Source: Tetranychus cinnabarinus
Lineage: Eukaryota > Arthropoda > Arachnida > Trombidiformes > Tetranychidae
Assembly (NCBI GenBank): GCA_022266195.1
Contig: WHVY01000002.1
Span: 14,213,001 to 14,277,000 of the forward strand
DNA: 64,000 bases
Direction of reading: 5' to 3'
Both the position numbers and the translations under genes were made by a program. This document shows, one piece after another, positions 1 to 12,909 of this stretch (position 1 is its first letter; each line of letters starts with the position of its first letter). Under the pieces are notes generated by a model. That model saw only the letters and a list, made by a program, of their open reading frames with translations. It made no database searches and was not told where the DNA came from.

Positions 1-176
1 TTTATACAAATAAATGGCTAAATTATGAAGTATTGGATGAATGTTTAGTTTAAATTAAAAACTACATGAAACTTCATGAAAAGAGGAGCAAAACATGTTG
101 ACTCATAATCATTGAAAGGTGATGAACATTTGTAACAATTATAATTTGTATGCTTTGTTTAACCTAAAAAGAAGAG

Positions 177-3100
177 TTAATTTTTTTTAATCCTATTCCG
201 TTGCGTTCGACCTCCGATAACACCACGACATTTGCTTGATCCACATCTACAGACTTGTTGAGTTTCAAGATTAAAATTATCAAAATTATAATCATAAGTT
301 AACTCTTCACCCGGTTCGATGTCTCGCAAAGCAAACAGGCCAACTCTGTAATATCCATTGACAGACCATTTTTGCATCTCACAGTTAGGTTCACAACTGT
401 GATTAACAAAGCGTCCTTCATTGGCCATACGATAACCATCAATGACCATTCCAGAGTCAAGATTAAGACAATAATGGTGAGGATCATTATTGTATCGTTC
501 AGCCATCCGAAAACGAAACTCTTGCACATTCACCACTTCACCAATATATTCAAGAATAAATTCACCCCTTTTGATGGGCTCAGTAGTTCTTATTCCCCAT
601 CCTCTGTTGGGTGTTTCAAATCTTTGTAAACCAGGACTCCATTCATGTTTTTGCATACGTTGATTGGCGCATTGATCACCACACGGGCATAGATTGGGAG
701 AACACTCAACATACATTAAACGATTGAGACAATCACTTAAGCAACCTTTCTCACTGGCATCGGAAGGCTTTTTACAATTACAACTCTGCTCTTCATCAAC
801 AGAAATGGGTTTAACATTTACAAATACATTTGATTTAATCTTTTTATAAGCACGAGTTGAATTGAATGCAGAACCTATCAGTTGACCTCGAGTTGATTGA
901 AGCCAAATGTCATAAGGAAGTTTAAAATTAGAACGGGTTCGTCTGACTTTTTGTCCAGCGTACAAAGGTGGTGGTAGTAGAGTTGAATAACTAGGATCCA
1001 ACTCATCGTCTTCAGGAATAGATTTTAAATTATCATTTGATACACTAGGACTGGGTGGACTAATTTCCATATCTTCACTAGAGATAGTTGATTGTGTCGA
1101 CTCAGTAGCAAAATTGGCGGCTTGCATATTACTTTCAGTAATTTCTGCTTTAAATGATAATGAAAATAAGCCCGCTTTCAGCGTTTTTCGTTGAGGTAAA
1201 TAAAAAGGATTTTTTGTCTTTGGTAAATTTGATTTCTTCTTTTTACCATCACTGGTTAAGCTTGATGAGGGTGCAGTGACTTCGATAACTTGAGGTTTGA
1301 AAATTTCTTTATCTTTTCCCTTTTTCGGTACAACTGTTGATGCTGTCGATTTTTTTGAAGCTGAATCAGTTGATTTTTTAGATTCTCGAAGAGACGTTCT
1401 TGGGGCTAAAGGAGATGCTTCTTTTGTGAGATTTTCTGATTTAATCGCTGATGAAGGTTTAGAACCTTTTTTCCTTGTTTTTGATACATTATTACGCTTG
1501 GCAATATCATTTTTCACTTTAGTCTCTGTTTTAGTTAAAGCTAATAGACGACAGGTCCTTAAAACATCTGATGTAGTTATTGGTGGCAGCGTTTTTGAAA
1601 CCTTTGTTGGAATGTTTAAATTTTTGCGTTCTCCAGTGCTTAAACGTCTTTTTCTTCCTCTTCCTGGTTTAATAGGCGGCAATGGATCATTTTCCTGGTG
1701 ACCAGTAGATTCATTGATTATCGGACTAGAAAGAGATTGGGCTTGATTGTTCTCTAATTGTTTTGGGTCAGGATCCGCCGTGGTTTTGTCTTCAATTGTA
1801 CCATTAAGTTGATTGGTGCCATTAAGAGAATCGGGTTGAAGTGGATCACTAATCAAATCATTATTTTTACTAATTTCTTCATTGGTAATTTCTTCACTGG
1901 TAATCTCTTTATTGTTAATTTCTTCATTGGTGATTTCTTTGTTGGTAATTTCTTGATTGGTGATTTCTTTGTTGTTAATTTCATATTCAGTTGGGATGGC
2001 GACTTTGTTAACATATTTCTTCTTCTTTTTCGTTTTCACGAATCCAGTTCTGTTGATAAGACGTCTCTTCTTAGTTACCCTGGGCTTAACTTCTTTAGGT
2101 TTGTCGAGACCTGGTGTTGACTGGTCATAGTTATTGGTCACATTTTTATCATGATTCTTGGTGTTCTTGCTAATTGCACCATTGGCCTTTCTAGCTCGTC
2201 TTGGATAACTTTTACGACAAGTTGATTTAGATGAAGCAGTTTGAATATCATCCAAATTATCAGTTTGAGGAACACGATTGCTTTTTCTCCGTGATTTAGA
2301 TATTGTATTTTGATTATTATTACTGCCATTAATGTTTAAATTGTTACTGTTGCTATTTGTACCAGATCTTGACAATGATTTGCTACCTCCACGGATATGA
2401 ACAAATTTTGTTTCAGTCTCAATAGAGGCTGAAGATGATGAAGAAATTGCATTGGCATTAGTATTGTTATTGTTCACCTGATCATTACAATTAGCCAAAT
2501 TGTTAGATTGATTTGAGATATTATTGGAGCCCGAATTCGACTGCTTTTCACTTTTTGTCTCAATATGACGATGATGTCTTTTCTTAAGAGGTAGTCTTTC
2601 CTCAGCTGCTTTTGATCCTGAGTTAGATTCACCTGATGGATACAATTAAAATTATTGGTATCATTAGAATTAGTTGTTAATAAAAGTTATTGATAAAAAT
2701 GTGCATTGTTTTTTCAAGTGTTCAGGTTAAAGCTTAGTCAACAAGTATTGTCAATAAAGTATAACAATGGATAACTTGATGGTGGTAAAAATTAACTGAG
2801 AAAAATTGATCACAAAAGATAGAAAATACAGTTAATCGTGAAGAGAAAGAATAATTTCAGGAAAAACTAGAATTATCAATACAGATAATTTAGAGAGTTC
2901 AATAATACTGCTATTCTAAATCTGTGTAAATAATGAATCAAAGTAGATTTTAGATTTTGAAAACTAAACTATGAAGTAATAAATGTAAATAATGAATGGA
3001 AATAAAATGAATTACTAAAAGTGTAATAAGTTTTAATAAAACGATGGAAACTATTCGGTAAAGGGTCATTGTGTTGAGTCTACCGAGGGACGTGGATGTT

Positions 3101-6100
3101 TTGGGTAGAGTAAAACTTGACCAGTTAATAAAATAAAATTGTTCTCACCTAAAGTTGCTTGTGATGCTCGTTTCCTTTCATTACCTCCTATTGTTTCGTC
3201 ATTTTGTCCAGTGTCTTTGCTTTTCTTTTTACCCTTTTTACCAGCACTACTTCGTTCACCAGATACACCAGTCTTGGAGCCTGGAGTAACAGAATTAGAT
3301 GTGACATTCATGATTGTGTTTATTGATGATGTATTTGTTGCTGCTGACGAGGAAGAATTTCGTTTAGATGAATGATTATGATTACGTTTACGATGACCAG
3401 CAAGGTATTTCATACACTTAAAGAGACAAGGACGATTTTTAAAATCAGCAAGACTCTTCTCTTTAGATGAGATCTTAAGAAAACTGAGAAAAGAAGTGAG
3501 ATTCTCTATGGCTGTTAAATAACTTGCATCAGCAGCCATTGGTTTCTCCTGATCTGGTCGAGATGATGTATGATGAGACTTGTGTCGATGTTTCCTTTTA
3601 CGACGCGAATGAGAATTCTTTGAACGATGAAGTGATGAATGGATGAAGGAAAATTCGGGCGGTAAACATGCTTGTTGTACACAACTAGTATCATCCACAA
3701 CGCTAGACCCGTCTTTTTCGTCTAAACATTTAGTTGAATTTGTTAGCAATGGAGATGAATATGAAAAAGCTGTTTCTTCAAATGAATTTTGAATAGTGGC
3801 ACTTTTATCTTTTAATTCTTCGGCAATTGGTTGACTTTGTTCTTGATTTGCAGTTAACCCATCTTCGACAGAACTTTGCTTTGAACGATTCTTCCCTCTG
3901 CCTCGACCTTTTGTTCTAGGTTTAGCCTTCGGCCCATTTGTACATTTACCTAGATCTTGAGGTTTGTTTAAGCTTTCAGATTTTCCTCTCAGATTGTCCT
4001 GAAGCTTATCTGATTTCCGAGAAGAGGTTGCAACTTTAGAAGTTACAGTGGTGTTTAAATTTGATGACGATGTTGTTGTTGTTGTAGCTGCCGTAGTGGT
4101 TGTTGATGCTGAAGAAAAAGGTGACAATTTTAGAGATGATGAAGTTACTGGTACTGTTGATTTTGATGGTGACGAACCAACAGTATCGCAATCAGCATTA
4201 TCTCTAATTTGAGATGGAGATCGCCAAACATTTGAGTTAGGTATAATGTTTTGTTGATTAAGCTCAAATTCATCGTCTTTGTCAGCCTGAAATTGATTGT
4301 TAATCGAATCTCTAATGCTTCTAACCAGTAACTCGAAATCATCTTCTTTCCGCTGCGACACGAAAGGAGTCGTTGTTGTACTAGTAGGAGTTGATAAAGA
4401 GGAACCATCGTTATTAGTATTAGGTCCAGTAGATACAGGAGATTTAGAATTGGTTTTATTTGGAGAAGAGAGAGGATAATTAAGAGGAAATAATGGACTC
4501 ATTCCGATTGGCAAAAATGATTGAGTTGAATTTTTACATAACTGAGATCTATTGTTAGATGCACTAGCAGGTGAAGAGGAAGGTGTAAGTGTTGTTTGAA
4601 AAGAGGTTGAATTGCTTGATAAATTAGATGAAGACATATTGAGAAGCATCTCTGTCAATTGAACCAGTTCACTTGTTGAAGGTTTCATTGGTTGCATTAA
4701 GGATGGCTCCATCATCTCAGCTGGCAATGGATTAACTTTGGTAATTTGCTTGTTAGAAGATTGATCTTCCTTTTCCTTATTTGGGTTGACATTTTTACTT
4801 TCAACGGTCCCAGTTTTGACAGGCGACGAAGGAGTATCATTAGTTATTACTTGATACTTCGAATCAACCCTATTTTTTGACCGAGTATTTTTTACTTTTA
4901 TCTTGATTTTGATGGGCATTATTTTACTATTATCCTCATTATTAACACTGATGGCATTGCTATTTACAGTTAAATTTTCTTGGCGAGTGGATTGTTGTTG
5001 ATTCACAGTCAATTGTTGACTCGACTGAGACTGAAAAGGATTTTGAATCATTTGATGATTTTGTTGATGTTGGTTATGCGAGTTTTTTGATGATTTTTTG
5101 TTACAAGAGCTCGATTCTGCTTCATTATTTACGAGTAAGCTCTGGTTTGGTGATTCTCCTTGGGATTGCATTCCACTATCAGGAGATGTTTTTTCTCGTA
5201 AAAGAGATACAGATGCCGGACCAGCCGGTAAGTTTACTGGAATATTAACTCCAGTAGAATTTTTGATTCCTTGATTGATGGAATTTTGGCTCAGTGTTTT
5301 ACATTTTTCTTGTAGCTGTGTAGTCATTTTTTCATGATTATTAACAGAAGTAGTTGATTTAAAAGATTGACTTGTTGAAGCTACATTTATCTGGTTTAAA
5401 TGCGAATTGGCACAAATCGAATCATCTTTAGTAGGTTGTAAATGCTTGTTATTTTCAATCCTGTTTGGTTCTTGATAGCCTATATTAGTCGATGAATTGG
5501 CTCCAGATTTTTTAACCTTTTTCACTCTTATTTTATTCTTGGGTTTTTGTCCATCCGTACTAGGATCTTCCGAACTCTTCTTAGCTTTTTTGCCAACAAC
5601 ACGGCCTGGTTTAACTTTAACTTTAGCGCTACAAGAGTTAACTGAGCCTTGCTTAGCAGGTTTTAAATTGATAAGAAGCGGCGCCAAAGGAAGCTCATTA
5701 CAGTCTGTTTGAACTTGAACGGCAACAGTAGAGGTTAATGGTTGAGTTTTCTTCGTTTCATGATTTGAAGATGACGGGATGGTCGATGAAGAATTTAGTT
5801 TAGTCCCAGTATTTTCGTTGAGAGTGCTACCTGGGCTGACTACTGACGATCTATCACGATTTTGTAAATGAGGAATTCGATAAGAACGGAGTCTCTGTCT
5901 TTCTTCAGCGGGATCTCTTTTCTTATTTGCTGAACCGCTGGTCATACCAGCAGTTAACGGACTATTTACACTAACCGATGGACTATAACAGCTGCTTTCA
6001 CAGGACACAGAGGATGGTTGAGAGATCGGTGTTTGAGGATTTAAATGCAATGAATTTATAGCGCTATGATTTTTGTTTAACATTACATAACTATTGTTAG

Positions 6101-6671
6101 ATTGCCGTGAATGTTCTCTACGATGATCACGAACTGCATTGCTGTTACCCGATTTTATTGCAGAAGTATGAGTTCTTTTAACAGTTCTTATTCTTGAGCG
6201 TCTCCCAAGAGAACTAGTTGTTTTAGTTGTCTCGGAAGAACTGCTACTGCTATCATTATCTGATCCACTAGAACTATAAGAACTGGAACCTGAAGATGAA
6301 CCACTGCTACTACGACTCGAGCTAACGCTTCTTGAAGGACTCGAGCTAGAAACGCGACTCCCACTGGCACTGTGACTTGGGCTACGTGATCGACTATGAC
6401 TTCTTGAGCGACTACAACTCGAACAGCTTTGACAGCTGCGAGATGAGCGACTAAAATGCGACGAAGAAGAGTAACCACATGAATTATCACTGCTACAGCT
6501 CCGTGAAGAGCAATCAGATGAGCTCCGATCACTCTGTTGACTTCCAGATGAACTATTTGAAGTAGCACTGGAAGAATCACTATCATCTGCCGAGTCTTGG
6601 CCATTTCCAGCAGACGCTACCGTAGAGGCGCTTTTCACCGGTGTTAACAAATGACCCTCATTAAGACGCAT
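177..6671 (-). CDS. ash1: ASH1-type histone H3K36 methyltransferase (two exons, 1,992 aa)
   Basis: Exons 6671..3149 and 2632..177. The donor TTTAG|GTGAGA and acceptor ATCCATCAG|GTGAA are both phase 1, so the join is in frame. The second reading frame has no ATG of its own and a stop lies just before its first codon, so it must be a downstream exon. The start ATG at 6671 has an in-frame TAA three codons upstream. Residues about 25-150 are Ser/Arg-Ser rich. AT-hook-like GRGRGK and GRGRKR motifs occur in exon 1 and exon 2. An FKLP motif (about 1744-1747), the type that binds MRG15, precedes the AWS domain (from about 1792), SET (about 1843-1965, with GWG, NHSC at 1918-1921 and YDY at 1954-1956) and the Cys-rich post-SET. 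By family this is a Trithorax-group nuclear enzyme for H3K36me2. The protein stops 16 residues after the last post-SET cysteine, so the bromo, PHD and BAH domains of ASH1L are absent. Confidence 0.92.
1868..1985 (-). repeat. In-frame 15-bp minisatellite inside ash1
   Basis: About eight degenerate copies of a 15-bp unit encode a five-residue repeat of the form E-I-T/N-N-E/K. The unit length is a multiple of three, so the frame is kept. It lies in the low-complexity part of ASH1 well before the AWS-SET block and is probably a disordered charged linker. Confidence 0.85.
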
Positions 6672-7631
6672 ATTGGGTTATCCGATGGTTAAAAGAACAA
6701 AAATACAGAGAAAAATCAAGGTTGGAAATCTTTTCACATAGAAGTTAGGTCTGACCAAACAAGATACATAGAAGAAAGAGGGAAGCAGCAAAAAATGTAT
6801 TTATAGTATTTTTTGGACTTTCCAACTTTCTGGCCTTTTCACTTTCATTTTAAACCATTAAAGGTCAATACAATTAATAATAAGGGCATCGTCATGAAAA
6901 TAATTAAAAGGGAATGTAATTATTTAAAATTAATATAAACACGTTAAATACAAGTATAAATAAAATAATAAATAAAACTCAAAAACCACAGTAAATACAG
7001 TGTTTTTGTTGCTCAATTTTACATTTCACAAAGCAACTCTTGTTTTATTTATCTTGTCACAAATAGATGGCGTCACAATGTCAAACCACGAATTTATATT
7101 TTTTGAATGAATATGAGTTACAGAATAAGAATTAACAGAGAAAAACTCAACTGATTTAAATTGAAATTGAAAAACATAAATCAGCAAATGAAAATTTCAA
7201 GATTAACAAATTTAATTGAATTAAAGTTTGTTTCATGGTTCATGGATTAAAGATTTCAAGAGTAAATTTTACTTTCGATTTCTAAGTGAACCAGAAAATA
7301 AATACCGCTCAAGTTGTTTTCATTTGTTTAAGCAAATTGAGTCAATTATCATTGCTTAATATCTGTAATTAAAAGCAAAATCATCATTTTTCTCAACAAT
7401 TTCTTCAAATAGAAAAGTCTCTTCTTTATCAGCATTTTATCCCGTCTAAGTTTCTATTTTTAATCAGTTTAATCATCCGTTATTGCTCCAATATTTCTAG
7501 TAACAAAGCACATGGATTGAAATTTAAAACAACTAATCAATTTATTGCTTTTACTTATTCAGTTTGTAAAGAAAAATTACATCAAGTTTGTTAGGTTAGG
7601 TAGACAACAGTACAGATATGTTTATCTGTAA
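6672..7631. other. Intergenic region upstream of ash1
   Basis: This region of about 960 bp lies between the ash1 start (minus) and the stop of the next minus-strand gene. It is AT-rich with no convincing reading frame. It should hold the ash1 5' UTR and promoter, but I see no clear TATA box. Confidence 0.5.
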
Positions 7632-7934
7632 TTATTCAAATAGGTTCTTTGTGTAGTCGGATAATGATCCTGTGGTTGTGACTAGATAATCGTTAGTCTG
7701 GTTGAGCATCGGTTGTGTAAATACCTCACAAAAAGGTGTCTTCACAATAATCGCAATAGAGGTAATTAACATGGCAAACCAAACGATCCAAAAGAGTAAG
7801 AAGAAAATTAACCTTAAATGGACCCAGAACGGAGTAAAAGCAGCTTCCATCAATTCATTTCTTGATAAAAATTTTTCACTTTCTTGTCCATCTGAAGTCT
7901 CAAATCGATCGAAATTTTGTTTAGTTGAATCCAT
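7632..7934 (-). CDS. Short SLC3A2-N (4F2 heavy chain N-terminus)-like membrane protein, 100 aa
   Basis: This is a single-exon frame with ATG at 7934 and TAA at 7632. A short charged N-terminal tail is followed by LSRNELMEAAFTPFWVHLR and a strongly hydrophobic segment rich in F, W, L and I. That order matches the cytoplasmic tail plus single transmembrane helix of 4F2hc/CD98hc (SLC3A2), the partner subunit of heteromeric amino-acid transporters. The protein ends about 35 residues after the helix with a short polar tail, so the large alpha-amylase-like ectodomain is missing. The membrane helix should make it type II. A similar short protein lies at 22914-23372. It may be a stand-alone accessory subunit or a gene whose ectodomain exons were lost; no in-frame downstream exon is obvious. 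The role is an inference from domain similarity only. Confidence 0.7.
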   Translation of the reverse strand: MDSTKQNFDRFETSDGQESEKFLSRNELMEAAFTPFWVHLRLIFFLLFWIVWFAMLITSIAIIVKTPFCEVFTQPMLNQTNDYLVTTTGSLSDYTKNLFE

Positions 7935-9438
7935 TGTTTTTTATTAGAGCACATTAATTAAAGATGGCTGTTGGGTTGATGTAAAAATGGTGACTGATTA
8001 GATGAAATGAAGAAAAAACACTGTTATGGAAACAATCTATGCATCGTAAGATTTTCTTGGATACTTATTTCTTATTTTCCTTATATTAATAGCTTTGCTT
8101 ACTTTCTCGTAATATCACAAAACCTAATCATAATTTAGCTTACACAAAAAAGATATCAGTTGTTATCCAAAGTAAATTAACTCGTGACTCTTATTACTTT
8201 TAATGGTTTAACCAAATGCAAAGAAAACAAAACAACCAATTGTGCATTTCTTTACTCTTCTCAGCAATTGTGGCGATATTAGGTTTAAACTTATGGTATC
8301 ACTATTAATCAGCCAAAATCAATCTTTAGATCCTGTAAAGTCTCTGTCATCTAGAAATGGTAATAAGAGAAGATTAGGGCGTAATTAATATCCGGAATTT
8401 TCATAAACAAGACCGATGGTAGGTCAAAGCTCCATCTCAATTGACTATTATTGAGCTTGAGTCTGGTAATAGAAAAATATTAATATAAAGTAATACATAC
8501 CGTTTTCTCAATATTCATGCTCAATTAATGGTAATACGAGATGTTTTAAATCCAATAAGTGTTTTAAAAGAAACAATTGTTGGTTAATTCACATATTTAT
8601 AGATTTGAAACACTTGAATATTAAACAATTTTCAAAGAACACTTGACAAAAATTTTCACTTCACAACAAAAGATTGGAAAATCGTCTGACTGATGTTTCA
8701 TCATTTTAACCGATGAATAATAAAATAGCAATAGAAAATTTTTGGCTTATTTTGTAAAATTGTTTACTGGTTTATAAAAATTTTGACTAATTTGTCAACT
8801 AAAGCTCTCATGAGCTGTATTTATTAGTAATTTAGTTCATACTTTAGCCCCGAATTCAGTCGAACTTGACCCTCTTTTGAATTTGATTCCCCTATTACTG
8901 TGTTCTGATTGGCTGTTGCTTAGCCACGTGATGTTGTTCTCAAGTTGAAAAAAGCAGTTTTGAGACGACTGTAGGTAATCATTTTGTGTTTTACTTTCGT
9001 TTTAACTGTTACATTTTTTTTAATTGTGTACTTCTTGCTTATAAATTGAACTGAAATTGTTAATCACAGTGTTCGCAGATGGTTAAAATATATTTATTTC
9101 GATGTAAATAACATCAGAGTTGAATGTTTTTCTTCTCTATGTTTTCTTCTTTCTCCTGTTAACATTCTATTACCTGTTGTCCATGGTTAACTTCATCTTC
9201 TGATTATATTTCAAGTGACACGGTTTGATTTATTGATTGGAACAAACACAAGCTTAATAAGGAGACCTTATTTAAACTACAAGATTTTTCCTGGTTCTAT
9301 TTGTTTCAAGATAAAACTCTTCATCTTCTCAACTAAGTGATATAATAGAAATATTTATAGTTGTAAAATTGTAGCTTTTAAAGCTGCTGATTCATTTGGA
9401 TTTCCTCTTAACCCGTTCATTTTTTTTCCTCAATCAGA
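7935..9438. other. Divergent intergenic region and 5' UTR of the MRH receptor gene
   Basis: This AT-rich spacer lies between two divergently transcribed genes. The right half contains an inverted CCAAT (ATTGG, about 8908) and a CACGTG E-box (8925-8930). A probable non-coding first exon ends at 8974 (ACTGTAG|GTAATC). A strong acceptor (TTTCCTCAATCAG) sits at 9437, one base before the receptor ATG. The 5' UTR is therefore probably spliced, with an intron of 8975-9437. The left half shows nothing I can assign. Confidence 0.55.
8905..8930 (+). promoter_or_regulatory. CCAAT plus CACGTG E-box upstream of the MRH receptor
   Basis: The sequence GATTGGC (inverted CCAAT) lies just before GCCACGTGATG. 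The core CACGTGA resembles the CLEAR element bound by TFEB/MITF-type factors at lysosomal genes. It sits about 45 bp before a candidate 5'-UTR splice donor, where a promoter would be expected. Binding is inferred from motif and context only. Confidence 0.4.
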
Positions 9439-12400
9439 ATGGAAAATCTGATTCACATCAAAAGGTGTTCTAGACTATCTTGGTCTAATCTCTCTGCATT
9501 TATTGCGTCTTGTTTCATTCTAATCTCTTTTTTCATCTCGTTTGTAAATTGTGTTGAAACCAAAGCTAATTTAAACCTTACTACATGTTTGGTAACAGTC
9601 AATAATAACGTCTATAATTTAAGTTCCTTGGTTAGACATGATGGTGATCAACCCTGGCAATTGAATACAGTTATGTCTTTGACATTCCCTAGCCACCAAC
9701 AAGTATTTATTAATCTCTGTCAGCCATTACCAAAAATATCACCTTTATTCACGGATGGAGGATGCAAAGAGTCAACTAACTCATCCATTTGTTTAGTTGA
9801 TATGAATAATAATAGTACTACCTCACTTGCAGACTACAACAATATCGAGGCATCTTATGATGATGAGATGGAAGCAATCCATTTGCAAATGATCTCTACG
9901 AGCTCTACAATAAATCTATATATTCATTGTAATCCAACTTTGAAGAATAACCAACCCATTCTCGTTTATCAAAAAGCCAACAATCTCAACATTGAATGGT
10001 TTGATGCTGCTGGATGTCCAAAAGAAGAAGTTATTGGCGAAGATTGTCAAGTTTACGTACCCAGTATTGGTAAAACTTTCGATCTGACACCTCTAAGAAA
10101 GACTGGTGGCCATGATTTCCCAGAAGAAGGCTATGACTATTATATCAATGTTTGTGGTCCAATTAATAGAACCCAATGTAGTCCTGATTCAGGCATTTGT
10201 CATTACAGTAAAGATGGTAAAATGCATTATTCTCTGGGTAAATGGAGTGATAAAGTTTCCTATTCGGATGGTATATTAACGCTTGTGTATGGTGGTGGTG
10301 ATCCATACCGTAATGCTCAGAAAACGCCCCGTGTTACAAAAATTTTGTTTATTTGTAATGCTACTGCCGGTGTAGGAAAACCTGATTTTGTCGAAGAAGC
10401 TAATAGGACATACATAATTCATTGGGAAACTAATTATGCTTGCCCTAAACCAATCAGTTCTGTTAATTGTATTTGGCAAAACTCGACCCATCGAATCGAT
10501 TTGAGTCCTTTCAAAAAAACTACGGGAAACTTCATAGTACCATTAAGCAAAAGTATTGTTGTTATCAATGCCTGCAGCCCAATCAATCCTAAAATACATG
10601 GAATTCAAAAATGTCCTTACTCCAGTGGTGTCTGCTATATCCCCAATGTTTATGATTCCAAAAGTTCAAAATCAAAAGCTTTGAACCTTGGTGAACCTAT
10701 TACTCCACCACAGTTACTTTTCGACGATCAAATAAATTTGATTTATTCTAATGGGGATCCCTGTCCCTATTCTGATCCTGATACACGATACGTCACCCGT
10801 ATAACCTTCTTATGTGATCGAAATGCTGGTGAAGGTAAACCTAATTTGATTAAAGGTAGCCCTCAAAGCTGTGATTGGTTATTCGAATGGAAAACTAGTC
10901 TAGTCTGTGAAGCTCGTCCTATTTTTGCTCACCAATGCATATTCGAAGACAATATCAATGGATTGAAAGTCGATCTGACTAAGGTTTTCGATTCATTTTC
11001 TCTAATAACAGAGCAAGAAAATTCAACTTTAAAACACTTTTTCATCAATGTTTGCTCCCATAGATCTCCTGCTAAAGGCTATCAAGATATGGTATTAGCT
11101 AAAAGATGTGTAAACTCATCAATTTGTTATGAAGAGAGTACTTTATATGATAGTACAACTGCTAACTACATCAGTCTGGGTAATCTTCAAAGTAGCGATT
11201 ATTCTTTTCAAGGTGAATCATTGATTCTGAAATTTGGCGATGGATCAACTTGTGGCGAAAACAAAACTTTCTCCTCTGAAATTGACATAAAATGCTCTTC
11301 ATCTGCTAAAACAAACTACCTTGGTCGTGATTTTTCTGAATGCTCGCACAAATTCTTCTTGGAAAGCTCACTTGTGTGTGGCCTCAAATCTCCTAGCTGC
11401 ACCTATCGTGTTAATGACTCATTGGTTGATTTAAGAGAGTTGTCATCTATAACTCATGCTTGGAAAGTTAGAAATATTAAGGACAAAAATAAGATTTACT
11501 ATTTCAACTTATGCAACAAGATTCCGAATGATCACCCTGCTGCGGACGGTATTAGCTCAGTAGTTGAATGTGATTTGATTGATGATGAGGAACATTGTAT
11601 ACACCCGATCGGAAGAAAAGATATGATGACAATGAATATGGAATATAATGCAGATAAGTCTAAAAAAGCTCTCATTATCTCCTACACTAATGACAAGTCA
11701 AATGTATGCTCGAACGTCTCTTCAGTAACTACCAAAATTAAATTAGTGTGTAGTTCCATTTTCCGTTCTGAACCCAAGTTCATCCAGAAAATTGACAATG
11801 GAACAGCTTGTGAATATCATTTCGAATGGGAAACATATCTTGCTTGTTTCTCACATGAATCCGAAAGATTGGAACGTCCCATGGTCCGTGAAGGAAACTA
11901 TTTCATCGACAACCGACCCGAATTAGAAATCGACAGAGCTATTAATATGAATGAAATCTTCAATAAAATACATACCGTAGTGGAAGGTAAATATGAATAT
12001 ACCCTGGATCTTGCTGGAATTGAAGCTGACCCCGAAGGAAATTGTAAAAACGCAGCTATTTGTCAGAGAGAAATTAATGGATCCTTCACCCGAGACATTG
12101 GCTCTCTTAAAACAGAAATGATGGTCACTCAAGGAACTAAAGTAAAACTCAAGTTAACAGCCACCAATCATCAAAAATGCGGTAAAAACAGCCGTAAAAA
12201 TGTTACCACAACCGTGTTTTTCCAGTGTAGCAGCTCAGAATCTGGTATTGGTTCTCCAAAATTCTACTATGAATCTAATGATTGCGATTATATTTTCTTG
12301 TGGGATACCGATATTGTGTGTCCAAGTAAAATGCAGCCTGCTGCTGATTTGTTAGCTCATCTTCGAAGTCAAAGTGTCTCTAAATCACAGGGTTTCTCAG

Positions 12401-12909
12401 CTATTGCATCAATGTTTGGTGCACTCATCATAATAATTTGCATCGTTGGTTTAGCCATTGTTCCTGTTACATGGATTTTATTTCGGTTAAGTTATCGGGA
12501 AAAAAGGTTAGTCCCTTGTTTATGAATAAATTTGAATATGAATATGAATCGATTCCAATATTTAGTTAAGAAATCTTTAATTTCCTAATTGATTTATCAA
12601 CAAAAGTGAATCATTAAAGTAATTTAAAGTAATTTAAAAACGCTTTAATGAATTACTTTTGAAAATTCATGTAATATTATTCTTATTGATTGTAACTGTT
12701 TTACCGTCAGATTTTTTACTTTTATGAGACTTTCTCTGCATTCATTATTCTTATGATTTATCATTGAAATTATTTCTTGATTTTCCAACAGGAATTATCT
12801 AGTCCATTGGATCCGAAGTAAATTCCGGTCTCCGGTAATCACATCGTTCACTTACTCCCAAGTTTCATCTGATTCCACCAAGTTAGTATCCATGAATGAT
12901 GACCTTTAG
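9439..12909 (+). CDS. LERP/CI-MPR-like mannose-6-phosphate receptor homology protein (1,061 aa)
   Basis: Exons 9439..12506 and 12792..12909. The donor AAAAAG|GTTAGT and acceptor TTCCAACAG|GAATT join in phase 2. Reading through the donor would end the protein after eight intron-coded bases, in PCL. The N-terminus has a basic stretch and a hydrophobic signal segment (about 19-38). The lumenal part contains about six tandem units of about 150 residues, starting near 50, 203, 344, 500, 654 and 811. Each carries paired cysteines, many N-glycosylation sequons and a hallmark W-x-T-x-x-x-C ending (for example HWETNYAC). The transmembrane helix is at about 985-1015. The spliced tail has an YSQV (YxxPhi) sorting signal and ends in NDDL. 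This is the pattern of insect LERP and vertebrate CI-MPR, which sort lysosomal enzymes from the trans-Golgi. Residues for sugar binding were not checked, so sugar binding itself is unproven. Confidence 0.87.

Noticed and set aside
2643..2645. TTG as start of a separate SET-domain protein
   Set aside because: A stop lies just upstream and no ATG occurs for hundreds of codons. A phase-matched splice joins this frame to the upstream exon.
6188..6604. 138-codon frame overlapping the ASH1 N-terminus
   Set aside because: It is the shadow of the Ser-rich coding region in another frame.
12507..12525. Receptor ending in VPCL as encoded by read-through
   Set aside because: A consensus donor lies before it, and the spliced exon gives a longer tail with sorting motifs. 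Kept only as a possible retained-intron isoform.
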